This document shows, piece by piece, positions 1-9,168 of a DNA stretch of 64,000 nucleotides. The position numbers and the translations under genes are program-made. Positions within the stretch are counted from its first letter, which is position 1, and each line of letters begins with the position of its first letter. The stretch comes from Streptomyces parvulus (GTDB lineage Bacteria > Actinomycetota > Actinomycetes > Streptomycetales > Streptomycetaceae). The DNA is taken from contig NZ_BMRX01000005.1 of the NCBI RefSeq assembly GCF_014648855.1, positions 62,001-126,000 of the forward strand, read 5' to 3'. Below the pieces are notes generated by a model. The model was given only the letters and a program-made list of their open reading frames with translations. It had not been told where the DNA came from and did no database searches.

Positions 1-897
1 GTCCGCTGCGCCCTGCCGCTGCTCGGCGACGCCTACGGCCTCTACTACGACAAGGACGCCTTCGCGGCGGCCGGCATCAAGGCCCCGCCCAAGACCTGGT
101 CCGAGTTCGCCGAGGTGGCGAAGAAGCTGACCGAGCCGAAGGGCGACGGCTACGAGCGGCTCGGCTTCATGCCGAACTACCACGGCTACGAGACGGTCGT
201 CGACCACTACATGTCCCAGTGGGACCACGCCTACTTCGACCAGGACGGCAAGTCGAGCGTCGCCGAGGACCCGGCCTTCGCGGAGATGTTCACGTACCAG
301 AAGAAGCTCGTCGACGACCTCGGCGGCTTCGCGAGGCTGGAGAAGTACCGCAACACCTTCGGCGACGAGTGGGGCGCCAAGCACCCCTTCCACACCGGCC
401 AGGTGGCGATGCAGCTCGACGGCGAGTGGCGGCTCGGCATGGCCAAGGACGCGGGGGTGGACTTCGAGATCGGCACCGCGCCGATGCCCGTGGCCGACGA
501 CGAGGTGGACGAGTACGGCAAGGGGTTCCTCTCCGGCACCGTGATGGGCATCGCGCCGCAGAGCGCGAAGAAGAACGCCGCCTGGGAGCTGGTGAAGTAC
601 ATGACGACCGACACCGGGGCCGTCGTCGCCTTCGCCAACGCCATCCGCAACGTGCCCTCCACCTTCCCGGCCCTGAAGTCCCCGGACCTCGAGACCGACC
701 CCGCCTTCAAGACCTTCCTGGACATCGCCCAGCACCCCGAGTCGAACTCCCCGCCGGCCTCCGTCAACGGCTCCACGTACCAGCTGACGCTCCAGGACTT
801 CGGGTACCAGTACGAGTCGGGCAAGGTGAAGGATCTCAAGGCCGGGCTGGAGAAGACCGCCGAGCAGATCGACCGCGACATCGAGCAGACGAAGTAG
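1..897 (+). CDS. csnE: Sugar ABC transporter solute-binding protein, CsnE-like (5' end outside window)
   Basis: This is an extracellular solute-binding lipoprotein of the family-1 (oligosaccharide) class that delivers sugar to the two permeases directly downstream. Only the C-terminal 298 residues are present: the frame is open from base 1, so the signal peptide and lipobox lie outside the window. The visible part shows the family pattern, with a TWSEF element near residue 36, FHTGQVAMQLDGEW near 130, and a C-terminal segment rich in aromatic residues. The stop lies 5 bases before the next start, so this is one operon. By gene order (binding protein, two permeases, GH4 enzyme, sugar kinase) it matches the csnR-K chitosan-oligosaccharide operon of S. 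coelicolor. The ROK regulator expected upstream is not in the window. Substrate identity is inferred from context. Confidence 0.85.
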   Translation, partial: VRCALPLLGDAYGLYYDKDAFAAAGIKAPPKTWSEFAEVAKKLTEPKGDGYERLGFMPNYHGYETVVDHYMSQWDHAYFDQDGKSSVAEDPAFAEMFTYQKKLVDDLGGFARLEKYRNTFGDEWGAKHPFHTGQVAMQLDGEWRLGMAKDAGVDFEIGTAPMPVADDEVDEYGKGFLSGTVMGIAPQSAKKNAAWELVKYMTTDTGAVVAFANAIRNVPSTFPALKSPDLETDPAFKTFLDIAQHPESNSPPASVNGSTYQLTLQDFGYQYESGKVKDLKAGLEKTAEQIDRDIEQTK

Positions 898-902
898 CGG
901 AC

Positions 903-1859
903 ATGACGACGTCCATGACCGCGAACACCCTCCGCGCCAAGCGCCGTTCCTCGGCGCTGCGCACGCTGGCCTTCATGTCGCCCTGGCTCGTCGGGTTCGG
1001 CGTCTTCTTCGCCTATCCCCTGGTGTCCACCGTGTACTTCTCGCTGATGAGGTACGACGGCTTCGGGGTTCCGGAGTTCCGGGGCCTGGACAACTGGGTG
1101 TACGTCTTCCAGGACTACCCCCTGTTCTGGCCCGCCCTGCGCAACACCCTGTGGCTCGTCCTGGTGATGGTGACCTGCCGGGTCGTGTTCGGGCTCGGGG
1201 TCGGGCTGCTCATCACGAAGATCAGGACGGGGGCCGGGGTCTTCCGCACCCTCTTCTACCTCCCCTACCTCGCCCCGCCGGTCGCCGCGACGCTGGCCTT
1301 CGTCTTCCTCCTCAACCCCGGCACCGGACCGGTCAACTCCGTCCTGGAGGGCCTGGGCGTCTCCGCGCCGGGCTGGTTCACGGACGCCGCCTGGTCCAAG
1401 CCGGCCCTCACCGCGCTCGCGCTGTGGGGCGTCGGCGACCTCATGGTCATCTTCATGGCCGCGCTGCTCGACGTGCCCAGGGAGCAGTACGAGGCGGCCG
1501 AGCTGGACGGGGCGTCGGCCTGGCAGCGGTTTCGGTTCGTGACGCTGCCGAACATCTCGCCGATCGTGCTGTTCGCCGTGGTCACGGGTGTGATCCAGAC
1601 GATGCAGTACTACACGCAGCCGCTGGTCGCCGGGAAGGTCGCCTCCGGGATCATCGGCGGCTCCGGCCAGTCCTTCGAGCCGGGCTACCCGGACAAGTCG
1701 ACCCTCACGCTCCCCCAACTCGTCTACAACCTCGGCTTCCAGCGCTTCGACTACGGCTCCGCGTGCGTGGTCGCCCTCGTACTGTTCGCGCTGGCCATGG
1801 CGTTCACCGCGCTGCTGATGCGCCGCCGGGGCGGACTGATCCAGGCAGGTGACCGATGA
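903..1859 (+). CDS. csnF: Sugar ABC transporter permease, CsnF-like
   Basis: This is an inner-membrane permease of a carbohydrate ABC importer (MalF-like), 318 residues with about six membrane helices. The first helix is near residues 22-42 (MSPWLVGFGVFFAYP). The cytoplasmic EAA loop that contacts the ATPase is visible near residues 197-217, beginning EAAELDGASAWQRF. The ATG at 903 follows the binding-protein stop by five bases. The stop codon overlaps the next start as ATGA, a sign of translational coupling. No ATPase gene is in the operon; Streptomyces sugar importers of this kind usually share MsiK, encoded elsewhere. Family assignment is firm; the chitosan-oligosaccharide role rests on synteny. 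Confidence 0.88.
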   Translation: MTTSMTANTLRAKRRSSALRTLAFMSPWLVGFGVFFAYPLVSTVYFSLMRYDGFGVPEFRGLDNWVYVFQDYPLFWPALRNTLWLVLVMVTCRVVFGLGVGLLITKIRTGAGVFRTLFYLPYLAPPVAATLAFVFLLNPGTGPVNSVLEGLGVSAPGWFTDAAWSKPALTALALWGVGDLMVIFMAALLDVPREQYEAAELDGASAWQRFRFVTLPNISPIVLFAVVTGVIQTMQYYTQPLVAGKVASGIIGGSGQSFEPGYPDKSTLTLPQLVYNLGFQRFDYGSACVVALVLFALAMAFTALLMRRRGGLIQAGDR

Positions 1860-2752
1860 CCCAGGTACTGGAACGTCCGCCGGTGGCCCCGGGCGGCGCG
1901 CCGCCCGCCGCACGCCGCGCCGCACACCGCCGCGTCCTGCTGGAGTGGATCGCCGTCCACGCCCTGGGGATCGCCGCCGCCCTGTTCTTCACCCTGCCGT
2001 TCGTCTTCGTGGTGCTCACCTCGCTGACGAGCGACCAGCAGGCCCTCACCCGGGACCTGTGGCCGCACACCTGGGAGTGGGGCAACTACCGCACGGTCCT
2101 GGACACCCCGGGCTTTCTCACCTGGTGGCGGAACACGCTGCTCTACGCCGGCCTGGGCACCGCCTTGACCGTCGCGTCCTCGGTGCCCGTGGCCTACGCG
2201 CTGGCCAAGTTCCGCTTCCGGGGCAGGCACCTGTCCCTGCTGCTGGTGATCTCGATGATGATGCTGCCCCCGCAGGTGATCGTCATCCCGATGTACCTGT
2301 TCTGGGCGAAGCAGCTCGACCTGTCCGGCACCCTCTGGCCGCTGATCGTCCCGATGGCCTTCGGCGACGCCTTCTCCATCTTCCTGCTCCGGCAGTTCCT
2401 GCTGACCATCCCGGACGAGTACCTGGACGCGGCCCGGGTCGACGGCTGCGGGGAGCTGCGCACCCTGCTGAGGGTCGTCCTGCCGATGGCGAGACCGGGC
2501 ATCGCGGCGGTGGCCCTCTTCCAGTTCTTCTACGCCTGGAACGACTACTTCGGCCCGCAGATCTACGCCTCCGAGAACCCCGGCGCCTGGACCCTCTCCT
2601 ACGGCCTGGAGTCCTTCAAGGGCGCCCACCACACCGACTGGAACCTCACCATGGCCGCCACCGTGCTGGTCATGGCCCCCGTGATCCTCGTGTTCTTCTT
2701 CGCGCAGAAGGCGTTCGTCGAGGGCGTCACACTGACCGGAGTAAAGGGTTGA
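1856..2752 (+). CDS. csnG: Sugar ABC transporter permease, CsnG-like
   Basis: This is the second permease subunit (MalG-like), 298 residues, pairing with the preceding permease. The first hydrophobic segment is near residues 29-52 after a proline/arginine-rich start. The EAA loop lies near residues 189-209 (YLDAARVDGCGELRTL followed by a proline-glycine turn). The start ATG sits inside the stop of the upstream gene (ATGA overlap), so translation is coupled. The GH4 gene starts 7 bases after the stop. The extended MalG-type C-terminus ends in VTLTGVKG, typical of the family. Confidence 0.88.
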   Translation: MTQVLERPPVAPGGAPPAARRAAHRRVLLEWIAVHALGIAAALFFTLPFVFVVLTSLTSDQQALTRDLWPHTWEWGNYRTVLDTPGFLTWWRNTLLYAGLGTALTVASSVPVAYALAKFRFRGRHLSLLLVISMMMLPPQVIVIPMYLFWAKQLDLSGTLWPLIVPMAFGDAFSIFLLRQFLLTIPDEYLDAARVDGCGELRTLLRVVLPMARPGIAAVALFQFFYAWNDYFGPQIYASENPGAWTLSYGLESFKGAHHTDWNLTMAATVLVMAPVILVFFFAQKAFVEGVTLTGVKG

Positions 2753-2759
2753 TGACTTC

Positions 2760-4025
2760 ATGAAACTCACCGTGGTCGGCGGCGGTTCGACCTACACGCC
2801 CGAACTGATCGACGGCTTCGCCCGGTTGCGGGACACCCTGCCGGTCGAGGAACTGGTCCTCGCCGACCCGGCGGCCGACCGCCTGGAGCTGGTGGGCGGC
2901 CTCGCCCGCCGCATCCTCGCCCGGCAGGGGCACGGGGCCCGCGTCGTCACCACCTCCGACCTTGACGCGGCCGTGGAGGGCGCCGACGCCGTACTGCTCC
3001 AGCTGCGCGTCGGCGGCCAGGCGGCCCGCGAGCAGGACGAGACCTGGCCGCTGGAGTGCGGCTGCGTCGGCCAGGAGACGACCGGCGCGGGCGGCCTGGC
3101 GAAGGCGCTGCGCACGGTGCCCGTGGTGCTGGACATCGCCGAACGGGTCCGGCGGGCCAACCCGGACGCCTGGATCATCGACTTCACCAACCCGGTCGGC
3201 ATCGTGACCCGGGCCCTGCTCCAGGCCGGGCACCGGGCGGTCGGCCTGTGCAACGTGGCGATCGGGCTCCAGCGCAAGTTCGCCGCCCTGCTCGGCGTGG
3301 CGCCCTCCGACGTCCACCTGGACCACGTGGGCCTCAACCACCTCACCTGGGAGACCGGCGTCCGGCTCGGCGGGCCCGAGGGCGAGGACGTCCTGCCCCG
3401 GCTGCTGGCCGAGCACGGGGACGCCGTCGCCGCCGACCTGCGCCTGCCCCTCCCGCTGCTGGACCGCCTCGGTGTCGTCCCCTCGTACTACCTGCGCTAC
3501 TACTACGCCCACGACGAGGTCGTCGGCGAACTGCGCACCAAGCCGTCGCGGGCCGCCGAGGTGGCCGCGATGGAGCGGGAGCTGCTGGCGATGTACGGCG
3601 ATCCGGCCCTGGACGAGAAGCCCGCCCTGCTCGCCAAGCGCGGCGGCGCCTACTACTCGGAGGCCGCCGTGGACCTCGCCGCCGCCCTGCTCGGCGGCGC
3701 GGGCTCCCCCCACCAGGTGGTGAACACCTACAACCGGGGCACGCTGCCCTTTCTGCCCGACGACGCGGTGATCGAGGTGCCGGCCGCGGTGGGCGCCAAG
3801 GGTGCCGCCCCGCTGCCGGTGGCGACCGTGGACCCGCTGTACGCGGGGCTGATGGCGAACGTGACGGCGTACGAGGACCTGGCCCTGGAAGCGGCCCTGC
3901 GCGGCGGCCGGGAGCGGGTCTTCCGGGCGCTGCTCGCCCACCCCCTCGTCGGCCAGTACACGTACGCGGACCGGCTCACCGACCTGCTGATCGCACACAA
4001 CCGGGAGCACCTGGCGTGGGCCTGA
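2760..4025 (+). CDS. csnH: Family 4 glycoside hydrolase (6-phospho-beta-glucosidase type), CsnH-like
   Basis: This is a cytoplasmic NAD- and metal-dependent glycosidase of family GH4, 421 residues. The N-terminal nucleotide-binding loop GGGSTYTPE is near residues 7-15. The metal-binding Cys164 in LCNVAIG and the Asn193-His194 pair in GLNHLTW match the family's usual positions. GH4 enzymes cleave by transient oxidation at C3, normally on imported, often phosphorylated, disaccharides. In this operon it probably processes imported chitosan oligosaccharides together with the kinase encoded next, whose GTG start overlaps this gene's end by ten bases. The start is ATG at 2760, shortly after a weak purine-rich site in the previous gene's tail. 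Confidence 0.88.
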   Translation: MKLTVVGGGSTYTPELIDGFARLRDTLPVEELVLADPAADRLELVGGLARRILARQGHGARVVTTSDLDAAVEGADAVLLQLRVGGQAAREQDETWPLECGCVGQETTGAGGLAKALRTVPVVLDIAERVRRANPDAWIIDFTNPVGIVTRALLQAGHRAVGLCNVAIGLQRKFAALLGVAPSDVHLDHVGLNHLTWETGVRLGGPEGEDVLPRLLAEHGDAVAADLRLPLPLLDRLGVVPSYYLRYYYAHDEVVGELRTKPSRAAEVAAMERELLAMYGDPALDEKPALLAKRGGAYYSEAAVDLAAALLGGAGSPHQVVNTYNRGTLPFLPDDAVIEVPAAVGAKGAAPLPVATVDPLYAGLMANVTAYEDLALEAALRGGRERVFRALLAHPLVGQYTYADRLTDLLIAHNREHLAWA

Positions 4026-4987
4026 CCGCGAGCGTGCTCGCCGTCGACGCGGGCAACAGCAAGACCGACGTGGCCGTGGTGACGGCGGACGGGGAGGTGC
4101 TGGCCACGGCCCGCGGCGGGCCCTTCCGTCCGCCCGCGGTGGGCGTCGAGCGGGCCGTGGACACCCTGGCGGAGGCGGTGGCGGAGGCCCTCGCGGCGGC
4201 CGGTGCCGGCTCCGTGGACCACGTGTCGGCCTGCCTGGCCAACGCCGACCTGCCCGTGGAGGAGGAGCAGCTGGCCGCCGCCCTCCAGGCGCGCGCGTGG
4301 GGCACGCGGGTCGACGTGCGCAACGACACCTTCGCGATCCTGCGGGCCGGCGTCGACGAGCCGCTCGGCGTCGCCGTCGTCTGCGGGGCCGGGGTCAACT
4401 GCGTCGGCATGCGCCCCGACGGCCGCACCGCCCGCTTCCCCGCCATCGGACGCCTCTCCGGCGACTGGGGCGGCGGCTGGGGGCTGGCCGAGGAGGCGCT
4501 GTGGCACGCGGCCCGCGCGGAGGACGGCCGGGGCGGGCCGACGGAACTGGCCCGGACCCTGCCGGCGCACTTCGGGCTCGACTCGATGTACGCCCTCATC
4601 GAGGCCCTGCACCTGCGGCACGTCGAGCCGGCCCGGCGCCACGAGCTGACGCCCGTGCTGTTCGCCACGGCGGCGGCCGGCGACCCGCTCGCCCGGTCCG
4701 TCGTGGACCGGCAGGCCGACGAGGTGGTGGCCATGGCGACGGTCGCGCTGACCCGCCTCGACCTGCTGTCCGAACCGGCGCCGGTCCTGCTCGGCGGCAG
4801 CGTCCTCGCGGCCCGCCATCCCCAACTCGACGACCGGATACGGGAGCTGCTGGCGGCCCGCGCCCCCAAGGCGGTCCCCACGGTGGTGACGGCGCGGCCC
4901 GTGCTGGGCGCCGCGCTGCTCGGTCTCGACCGGGTGGGCGCGGGGGCCGCGGCGCGGCAGCGAGTGCGGGAGCGCTTCGCCGCCTGA
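4016..4987 (+). CDS. csnK: BadF/BadG-family sugar kinase (N-acetylglucosamine kinase-like), CsnK-like
   Basis: This is an ATP-dependent sugar kinase of the BadF/BadG/BcrA ATPase family, 323 residues, probably phosphorylating a glucosamine-type sugar released by the operon's import and cleavage steps. The phosphate-1 motif DAGNSKTD is near residues 10-17. A glycine-rich GAGVNCVG is near 128, and LLGGSVLA follows near 258. The GTG at 4016 is chosen because it keeps the phosphate-1 motif close to the N-terminus and overlaps the GH4 gene by 10 bases, as elsewhere in the operon. Longer upstream in-frame starts lie wholly inside the GH4 gene and are not credible. This is the last gene of the operon. 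Confidence 0.85.
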   Translation: MGLTASVLAVDAGNSKTDVAVVTADGEVLATARGGPFRPPAVGVERAVDTLAEAVAEALAAAGAGSVDHVSACLANADLPVEEEQLAAALQARAWGTRVDVRNDTFAILRAGVDEPLGVAVVCGAGVNCVGMRPDGRTARFPAIGRLSGDWGGGWGLAEEALWHAARAEDGRGGPTELARTLPAHFGLDSMYALIEALHLRHVEPARRHELTPVLFATAAAGDPLARSVVDRQADEVVAMATVALTRLDLLSEPAPVLLGGSVLAARHPQLDDRIRELLAARAPKAVPTVVTARPVLGAALLGLDRVGAGAAARQRVRERFAA

Positions 4988-5036
4988 GCGGCGCGGGCAC
5001 GGGCGCGGCACGGGGGCGGGACCGGATCGGGGAACC

Positions 5037-5046
5037 GAACCGGTTC
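5037..5046. promoter_or_regulatory. 10-bp palindrome between the csn-like operon and glnX-like gene
   Basis: GAACCGGTTC is a perfect palindrome, preceded by a partial copy (GGAACC). A second short hairpin (GGTGC-GTT-GCACC) lies at 5072-5084. The 188-base gap 4988-5175 therefore holds candidate control sites for the signalling cluster that starts at 5176. I see no convincing -35/-10 pair, and either element could be chance in such GC-rich DNA. Confidence 0.3.
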
Positions 5047-5175
5047 CGCCGGCGTATTCATGGGCAGGGGTGGTGCGTTGCACCCTGATCAAATCAAGAT
5101 CGGGTGAAGGCCGGTGCGAATGTCGGCGCGGGCAGCGATACTTGCGGCGACGCATGACCATGGGGGAGGTCAGGA

Positions 5176-6636
5176 GTGACTCGACCGCCGAAGGGCAGCG
5201 CGGCGCCGCCGGGCCCCGGCGTGCCCGCGCCGCCCGCCGTGCCGCCGCAGCCCGGCCCCCCGCCCGCCGAGCGCGGTCCGGCCGGCGCGTCCCCGGCGCT
5301 CCCTCCACCGCCCGCCGCGCCCCGGCGCACCGCCTTCGCCGAGGGTGCGGACCGGCTGCGCGCGGCCGCGGTCACCGAGCCGGGCCGGCTGCGCATCATC
5401 GGCGCGCTGCTCGCCGCGCTGGTCGTCGCCTTCGGCGCCGTCACGGCCTGGCAGACGAGCGACCGCGCCGCCGCCGCCGACGACGTGCTCACCCGCAGCC
5501 AGCCCCTCAGCTCCGCCGCGGCCGGCATCTACCGCTCGCTGGCCGAGGCCAACACGGCGGCCTCCAGCGGATTCCTCGCCGGCGGCCAGGAGACCAAGGA
5601 CTCCCGCGACCGGTACGACAACGGCATCCGCGCCGCCGCCGAGGGTCTCGTGACGGCCGCCGCCAACTCGGACCCCGACTCGCCGGCCGCGCGGACCATC
5701 GCCGAGCTGAACCGGCTGCTGCCCGAGTACAAGGGCCTGGTCGAGCGCGCCCGTACCTACAACCGGCAGGGCTTCCCGGTCGGCGGCGCCTACCTGCGCT
5801 ACGCCAACGAGAAGATGCAGAAGGAGATGCTCCCGGCGGCGGAGGACCTCTACAAGACGGAGAACCGCCGGCTCGGCGCCGACTACGGCGACGCCAAGCC
5901 CTACCCCTGGGCGGCGATCGCCCTCGGCGTCGTCGTGCTCGCCGCGCTGGCCTGGGCCCAGCACCGCAACTACCGTCGCACCAACCGGGTCCTGAACCAC
6001 GGCCTGGTCGCCGCCACCGCCGCCGCAGGCGTCGTCCTGCTGTGGCTGGTCGTCGGCCACAGCGTCGCCCGCTCCGGCCTCACCGACTCCTACGAGCACG
6101 GCGTGCGCTCGCTGAACGCGCTCAACGAGGCCCGCATCGCCTCCCTCAAGGCCCGCGGCAACGAGAACCTCACCCTGGTCTCCCGGGGCGCGGAGACCAC
6201 CAAGGTGGGCGACACGACGTACGACTCCTACGACCTGGCGTTCGGCCGGAACATGGAGGACCTGGGCAAGGCCCTCGGCGCGGCGGGCCGGCTGGCCGAC
6301 GACGAGGCGGGAGAGTCGCCCGTCGAGGCGGCGAACGGCAACATGGCGGAGTGGAAGAAGCGGCACGCCTCGGCCCGTGAGCAGGACGACTTCGGCAACT
6401 ACCAGCAGGCGCTCGACCTGGTGATAGGCGGCGAGGGAGCCACCGTCGAGTGCTTCGACGGCGTCGACGACTCGCTCGCCCGGGCGCTCGCGCACGAGAA
6501 GGCGGAGTTCGAGCGCGCGGCCGGCGACGGCCGGGACGCCATGACCCTGCTGCCGCAGGGCGCCGGAGTGCTGGCCGGACTGGGCGCGGCCGGGGCGCTG
6601 CTCGGCATCGGCCGCAGGCTGTCGGAGTACCGGTGA
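5176..6636 (+). CDS. glnX: GlnX-like membrane sensor with two extracytoplasmic domains
   Basis: This is a 486-residue integral membrane protein. After a proline-rich cytoplasmic start (residues 1-50) it has helices near 74-94, 243-263, 276-298 and 462-480, giving two extracytoplasmic domains of about 150 residues with a short cytoplasmic hairpin between. This tandem-sensor layout and the position directly upstream of a GlnH-type binding protein and a PknG-type kinase match mycobacterial GlnX, which passes the ligand state of GlnH to PknG. The start is GTG at 5176 with GGGGGAGG just upstream. No enzymatic domain is visible. Sequence similarity to mycobacterial GlnX was not tested; the name rests on topology and gene order. 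Confidence 0.72.
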   Translation: MTRPPKGSAAPPGPGVPAPPAVPPQPGPPPAERGPAGASPALPPPPAAPRRTAFAEGADRLRAAAVTEPGRLRIIGALLAALVVAFGAVTAWQTSDRAAAADDVLTRSQPLSSAAAGIYRSLAEANTAASSGFLAGGQETKDSRDRYDNGIRAAAEGLVTAAANSDPDSPAARTIAELNRLLPEYKGLVERARTYNRQGFPVGGAYLRYANEKMQKEMLPAAEDLYKTENRRLGADYGDAKPYPWAAIALGVVVLAALAWAQHRNYRRTNRVLNHGLVAATAAAGVVLLWLVVGHSVARSGLTDSYEHGVRSLNALNEARIASLKARGNENLTLVSRGAETTKVGDTTYDSYDLAFGRNMEDLGKALGAAGRLADDEAGESPVEAANGNMAEWKKRHASAREQDDFGNYQQALDLVIGGEGATVECFDGVDDSLARALAHEKAEFERAAGDGRDAMTLLPQGAGVLAGLGAAGALLGIGRRLSEYR

Positions 6637-6707
6637 GCCGGGGCGCGGGGCCGGCGGGCCGGCGGGCAGGGACACCCTGGCAAGGAGGCGCGGGAGGCGG
6701 AGGGGTC

Positions 6708-7757
6708 GTGAGGAAGCGTGCGCGGCGGTTGCGGACCGGGCTGAAGGGCTGGGGCGGCGTGGGCGCGATGGCCGTCGGCTGCGCCCTCGCGGTGCTGTTC
6801 GTCCTGCTCCTGCCCCTGGTCAGGTCGCACGGCGAGAGCGGCGGCCCGGGCACCGGCCACGGTCTCGCCCACGGCAGCGCGACCCGCGCCGCCGAGGAGT
6901 GCGCGGCCCCGGAGAAGCAGACCCTCGCCCCGTCGGGTGCCGACGGCCCCACCATCGACGAGATCCGCGGCCGCGAGGGCGAGAAGCGCAAGCTGATCGT
7001 CGGCGTCGACCAGAACAGCTACCGCTGGGGCTACCGCGACCCGAACAGCGGCGGCGACGCCGAGCTGGAGGGCTTCGACATCGACCTGGCGCACCGCATC
7101 GCCGAGGACATCCTCGGGGACGCGGACGCGGTGCAGTTCAAGGCCATACCGACCAACCAGCGCGAGCCGGCGATCCAGGACGGCCGGGTCGACATGGTGG
7201 TCCGCACCATGACCATCAACTGCGCCCGCCTGGAGAAGGTCGCCTTTTCCGCCCCCTACTTCCGCACCGGGCAGCAGCTGCTCGCCCCGAAGACGTCCCC
7301 GATCACCGGGTACGACGACACGCTGGCCGGCAGGAGCATCTGCACGGCGGCCGGTTCCACCGCGCTGAGCACGCTGGAGCAGGACCGGAAGGACGGCCGG
7401 CTCGCCGCCGACGCCGACCTCGGCACCACCGTGCCCAACCAGCTCGACTGCCTGGTCCGGCTCCAGCTCGGCGAGGTCGACGCGGTCGTCACCGACGGCG
7501 CGCTCGCCGCCAGCCAGGCCGCGCAGGACCCGACGGTCCAGCTGAAGGGCGACCCCTTCACCACCGAGTACTACGGCGTGGCGATGAAGAAGGACGCCGA
7601 CGACCTGGTGCGCCGGGTCAACCGCATCCTGGAGCAGTGGCGCGCCGACCGGAGCGACGGCTGGCGGAACTCGTACGACACATGGCTGTCCCCGACGATG
7701 GGCGACGACCCGGCGCGGTCGGAGCCGCCGGCCCCGGAGTACCTGCGCAGGAGCTGA
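6708..7757 (+). CDS. glnH: GlnH-like amino-acid-binding protein (SBP family 3), membrane-anchored
   Basis: This is a 349-residue family-3 solute-binding protein, probably facing outward and binding aspartate, glutamate or a relative. The N-terminus is basic (RKRARRLR) followed by a hydrophobic helix near residues 17-38, then the binding domain at about 97-335, with KLIVGVDQNSYRWG, EGFDIDLAHRIAEDI and RVDMVVRTMTIN typical of the fold. Mycobacterial GlnH is a lipoprotein. Here the only cysteine near the start (AVGC) sits inside the helix rather than at its end, so a simple transmembrane anchor seems likelier. GTG at 6708 follows a GGAGGCGGAGGGG ribosome site. It lies 71 bases after glnX. Confidence 0.75.
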   Translation: MRKRARRLRTGLKGWGGVGAMAVGCALAVLFVLLLPLVRSHGESGGPGTGHGLAHGSATRAAEECAAPEKQTLAPSGADGPTIDEIRGREGEKRKLIVGVDQNSYRWGYRDPNSGGDAELEGFDIDLAHRIAEDILGDADAVQFKAIPTNQREPAIQDGRVDMVVRTMTINCARLEKVAFSAPYFRTGQQLLAPKTSPITGYDDTLAGRSICTAAGSTALSTLEQDRKDGRLAADADLGTTVPNQLDCLVRLQLGEVDAVVTDGALAASQAAQDPTVQLKGDPFTTEYYGVAMKKDADDLVRRVNRILEQWRADRSDGWRNSYDTWLSPTMGDDPARSEPPAPEYLRRS

Positions 7758-7811
7758 ACGGCCGCCGTACACGGGGAAAGAGCACAAGTCAGCGACAGCG
7801 AGGGGTGATCG

Positions 7812-9146
7812 ATGGGCGACACGGGACCCACCGGGCCGGTGATGGACCGGGACGAGGTGGACCGTGCGCTGGCGCGGCTCGGCGCGGAGCACGAGGCGGT
7901 GGAGACCTCGCTGCTCGCCCTCCAGGACCACGCGGGCCGCAGGCTCCTCGAGGGCGCCGAGCTGACCGGCGTCACCGTCGAGCGCTGGAGCGCCGCCGAG
8001 GCGTCGATCACGCTGCTGTGGTCCTACTTCGACGCGTACACCGGCGCGCTGCGCACCGCCCGGGAGATCCGCTCCCGGCGCCGCTGGTCCAGCCGCGAGG
8101 ACCTGGCCGAACTGACCGAGCTGCTGCGCGGCGAGGCCGTCACCGTGGCCGGCGGCACGGCCGCCCTCGCACAGGCACCGGCCCCGGACCAAGGCCCCGG
8201 CCGGCTCAGCGAGCGCTACTCGCTGGCGACGCTGGTGGACCGGATGAACCAGCTGTACGCGACCTCCCTGGACATGGTGGTCGCCGCCGACGCGGTCTGG
8301 TCGGCGCTGCCCGCGCGGATCGATTTACTGGCCGCCGAGCTCCAGCGCACCCGCAAGCTCGCGCACTCCGTGGGCGTGCGGCCCGGCGAGCACCCGTCCG
8401 GCGACGACCTGGAGCGCATCACCCGCACCCTGACCCGGCTGCGCGAGCGGGTCATCTCCGACCCGCTGGCCTTCTGGCTGCCGGCGGAGGGCAGTTCGGC
8501 GCCCGGCGGCGGCCGCCCCGACACGACGGTGTACGACCGCGAGGCGCGCGCCCTGGAGGAGGTGCGCCGCGAGATCGACGCCGTGCTGGCCGTGCGCCAG
8601 GACGCCGAGCAGCGCATCGTGCGGCTGCGGGACGTGCTCTCCCGCGCCGACCGCACACTCGCCGAGGCGCGCACCGCGCGCGGCGAGGTGCTGGCGAAGA
8701 TCGCCGCGACGGAGGTGCCGGTGGTCAGCGGGCCGCCGATCGTGCTCCAGGAGCAGCTGGCGGCGGCCGCCGAGTACCGCAGGCACGCGCAGTGGCACCG
8801 CCTGTCCCCGCTCCTGGAGTCCCTGGAGGAGAAGGCGGAGGACGAACTGCTGCGCGCCCGCGAGTCGTTGACCGCGGTCACCGCCCCGCTGGCGGTCCGC
8901 GCGGAGCTGCGCGGCCGGCTCGACGCCTACAAGGCCAAGGTCGCCCGCCTCGGTTTCGCCGAGGACCCGGAGCTGGCGGAGAAGTACGAGAGGGCGCGCC
9001 GCATGCTGTGGAGCGCGCCCTGCGACCTGCGCGTCGCCGAGCAGGCCGTGCTGCGCTACCAGCACGCGGCGGCCGAGGCCCTGGCCTCCCCGGGACGGGT
9101 GCCCGGGCAGGGCGGCCCGGCGGACCGGACGGAGCCCGGCGTATGA
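7812..9146 (+). CDS. Coiled-coil protein of unknown function in the PknG cluster; contains a TTA codon
   Basis: I do not recognise a named domain in this 444-residue soluble protein. It is rich in Glu, Arg, Ala and Leu and predicted to be almost wholly helical, with a clear heptad-like stretch near residues 243-305 (starting EARALEEVRREID) and another near 325-365. There is no signal peptide or membrane segment. It lies between the GlnH-like and PknG-like genes, 54 bases after the first and 22 before the second, so it is probably co-transcribed and may be an adaptor or substrate of the kinase. It contains a TTA leucine codon at 8325-8327, rare in Streptomyces and read only by the bldA tRNA. 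The start ATG at 7812 follows AGGGGTGATCG. Confidence 0.75.
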   Translation: MGDTGPTGPVMDRDEVDRALARLGAEHEAVETSLLALQDHAGRRLLEGAELTGVTVERWSAAEASITLLWSYFDAYTGALRTAREIRSRRRWSSREDLAELTELLRGEAVTVAGGTAALAQAPAPDQGPGRLSERYSLATLVDRMNQLYATSLDMVVAADAVWSALPARIDLLAAELQRTRKLAHSVGVRPGEHPSGDDLERITRTLTRLRERVISDPLAFWLPAEGSSAPGGGRPDTTVYDREARALEEVRREIDAVLAVRQDAEQRIVRLRDVLSRADRTLAEARTARGEVLAKIAATEVPVVSGPPIVLQEQLAAAAEYRRHAQWHRLSPLLESLEEKAEDELLRARESLTAVTAPLAVRAELRGRLDAYKAKVARLGFAEDPELAEKYERARRMLWSAPCDLRVAEQAVLRYQHAAAEALASPGRVPGQGGPADRTEPGV

Positions 9147-9168
9147 GCGACGAGGGGGAGGCAGCGTC

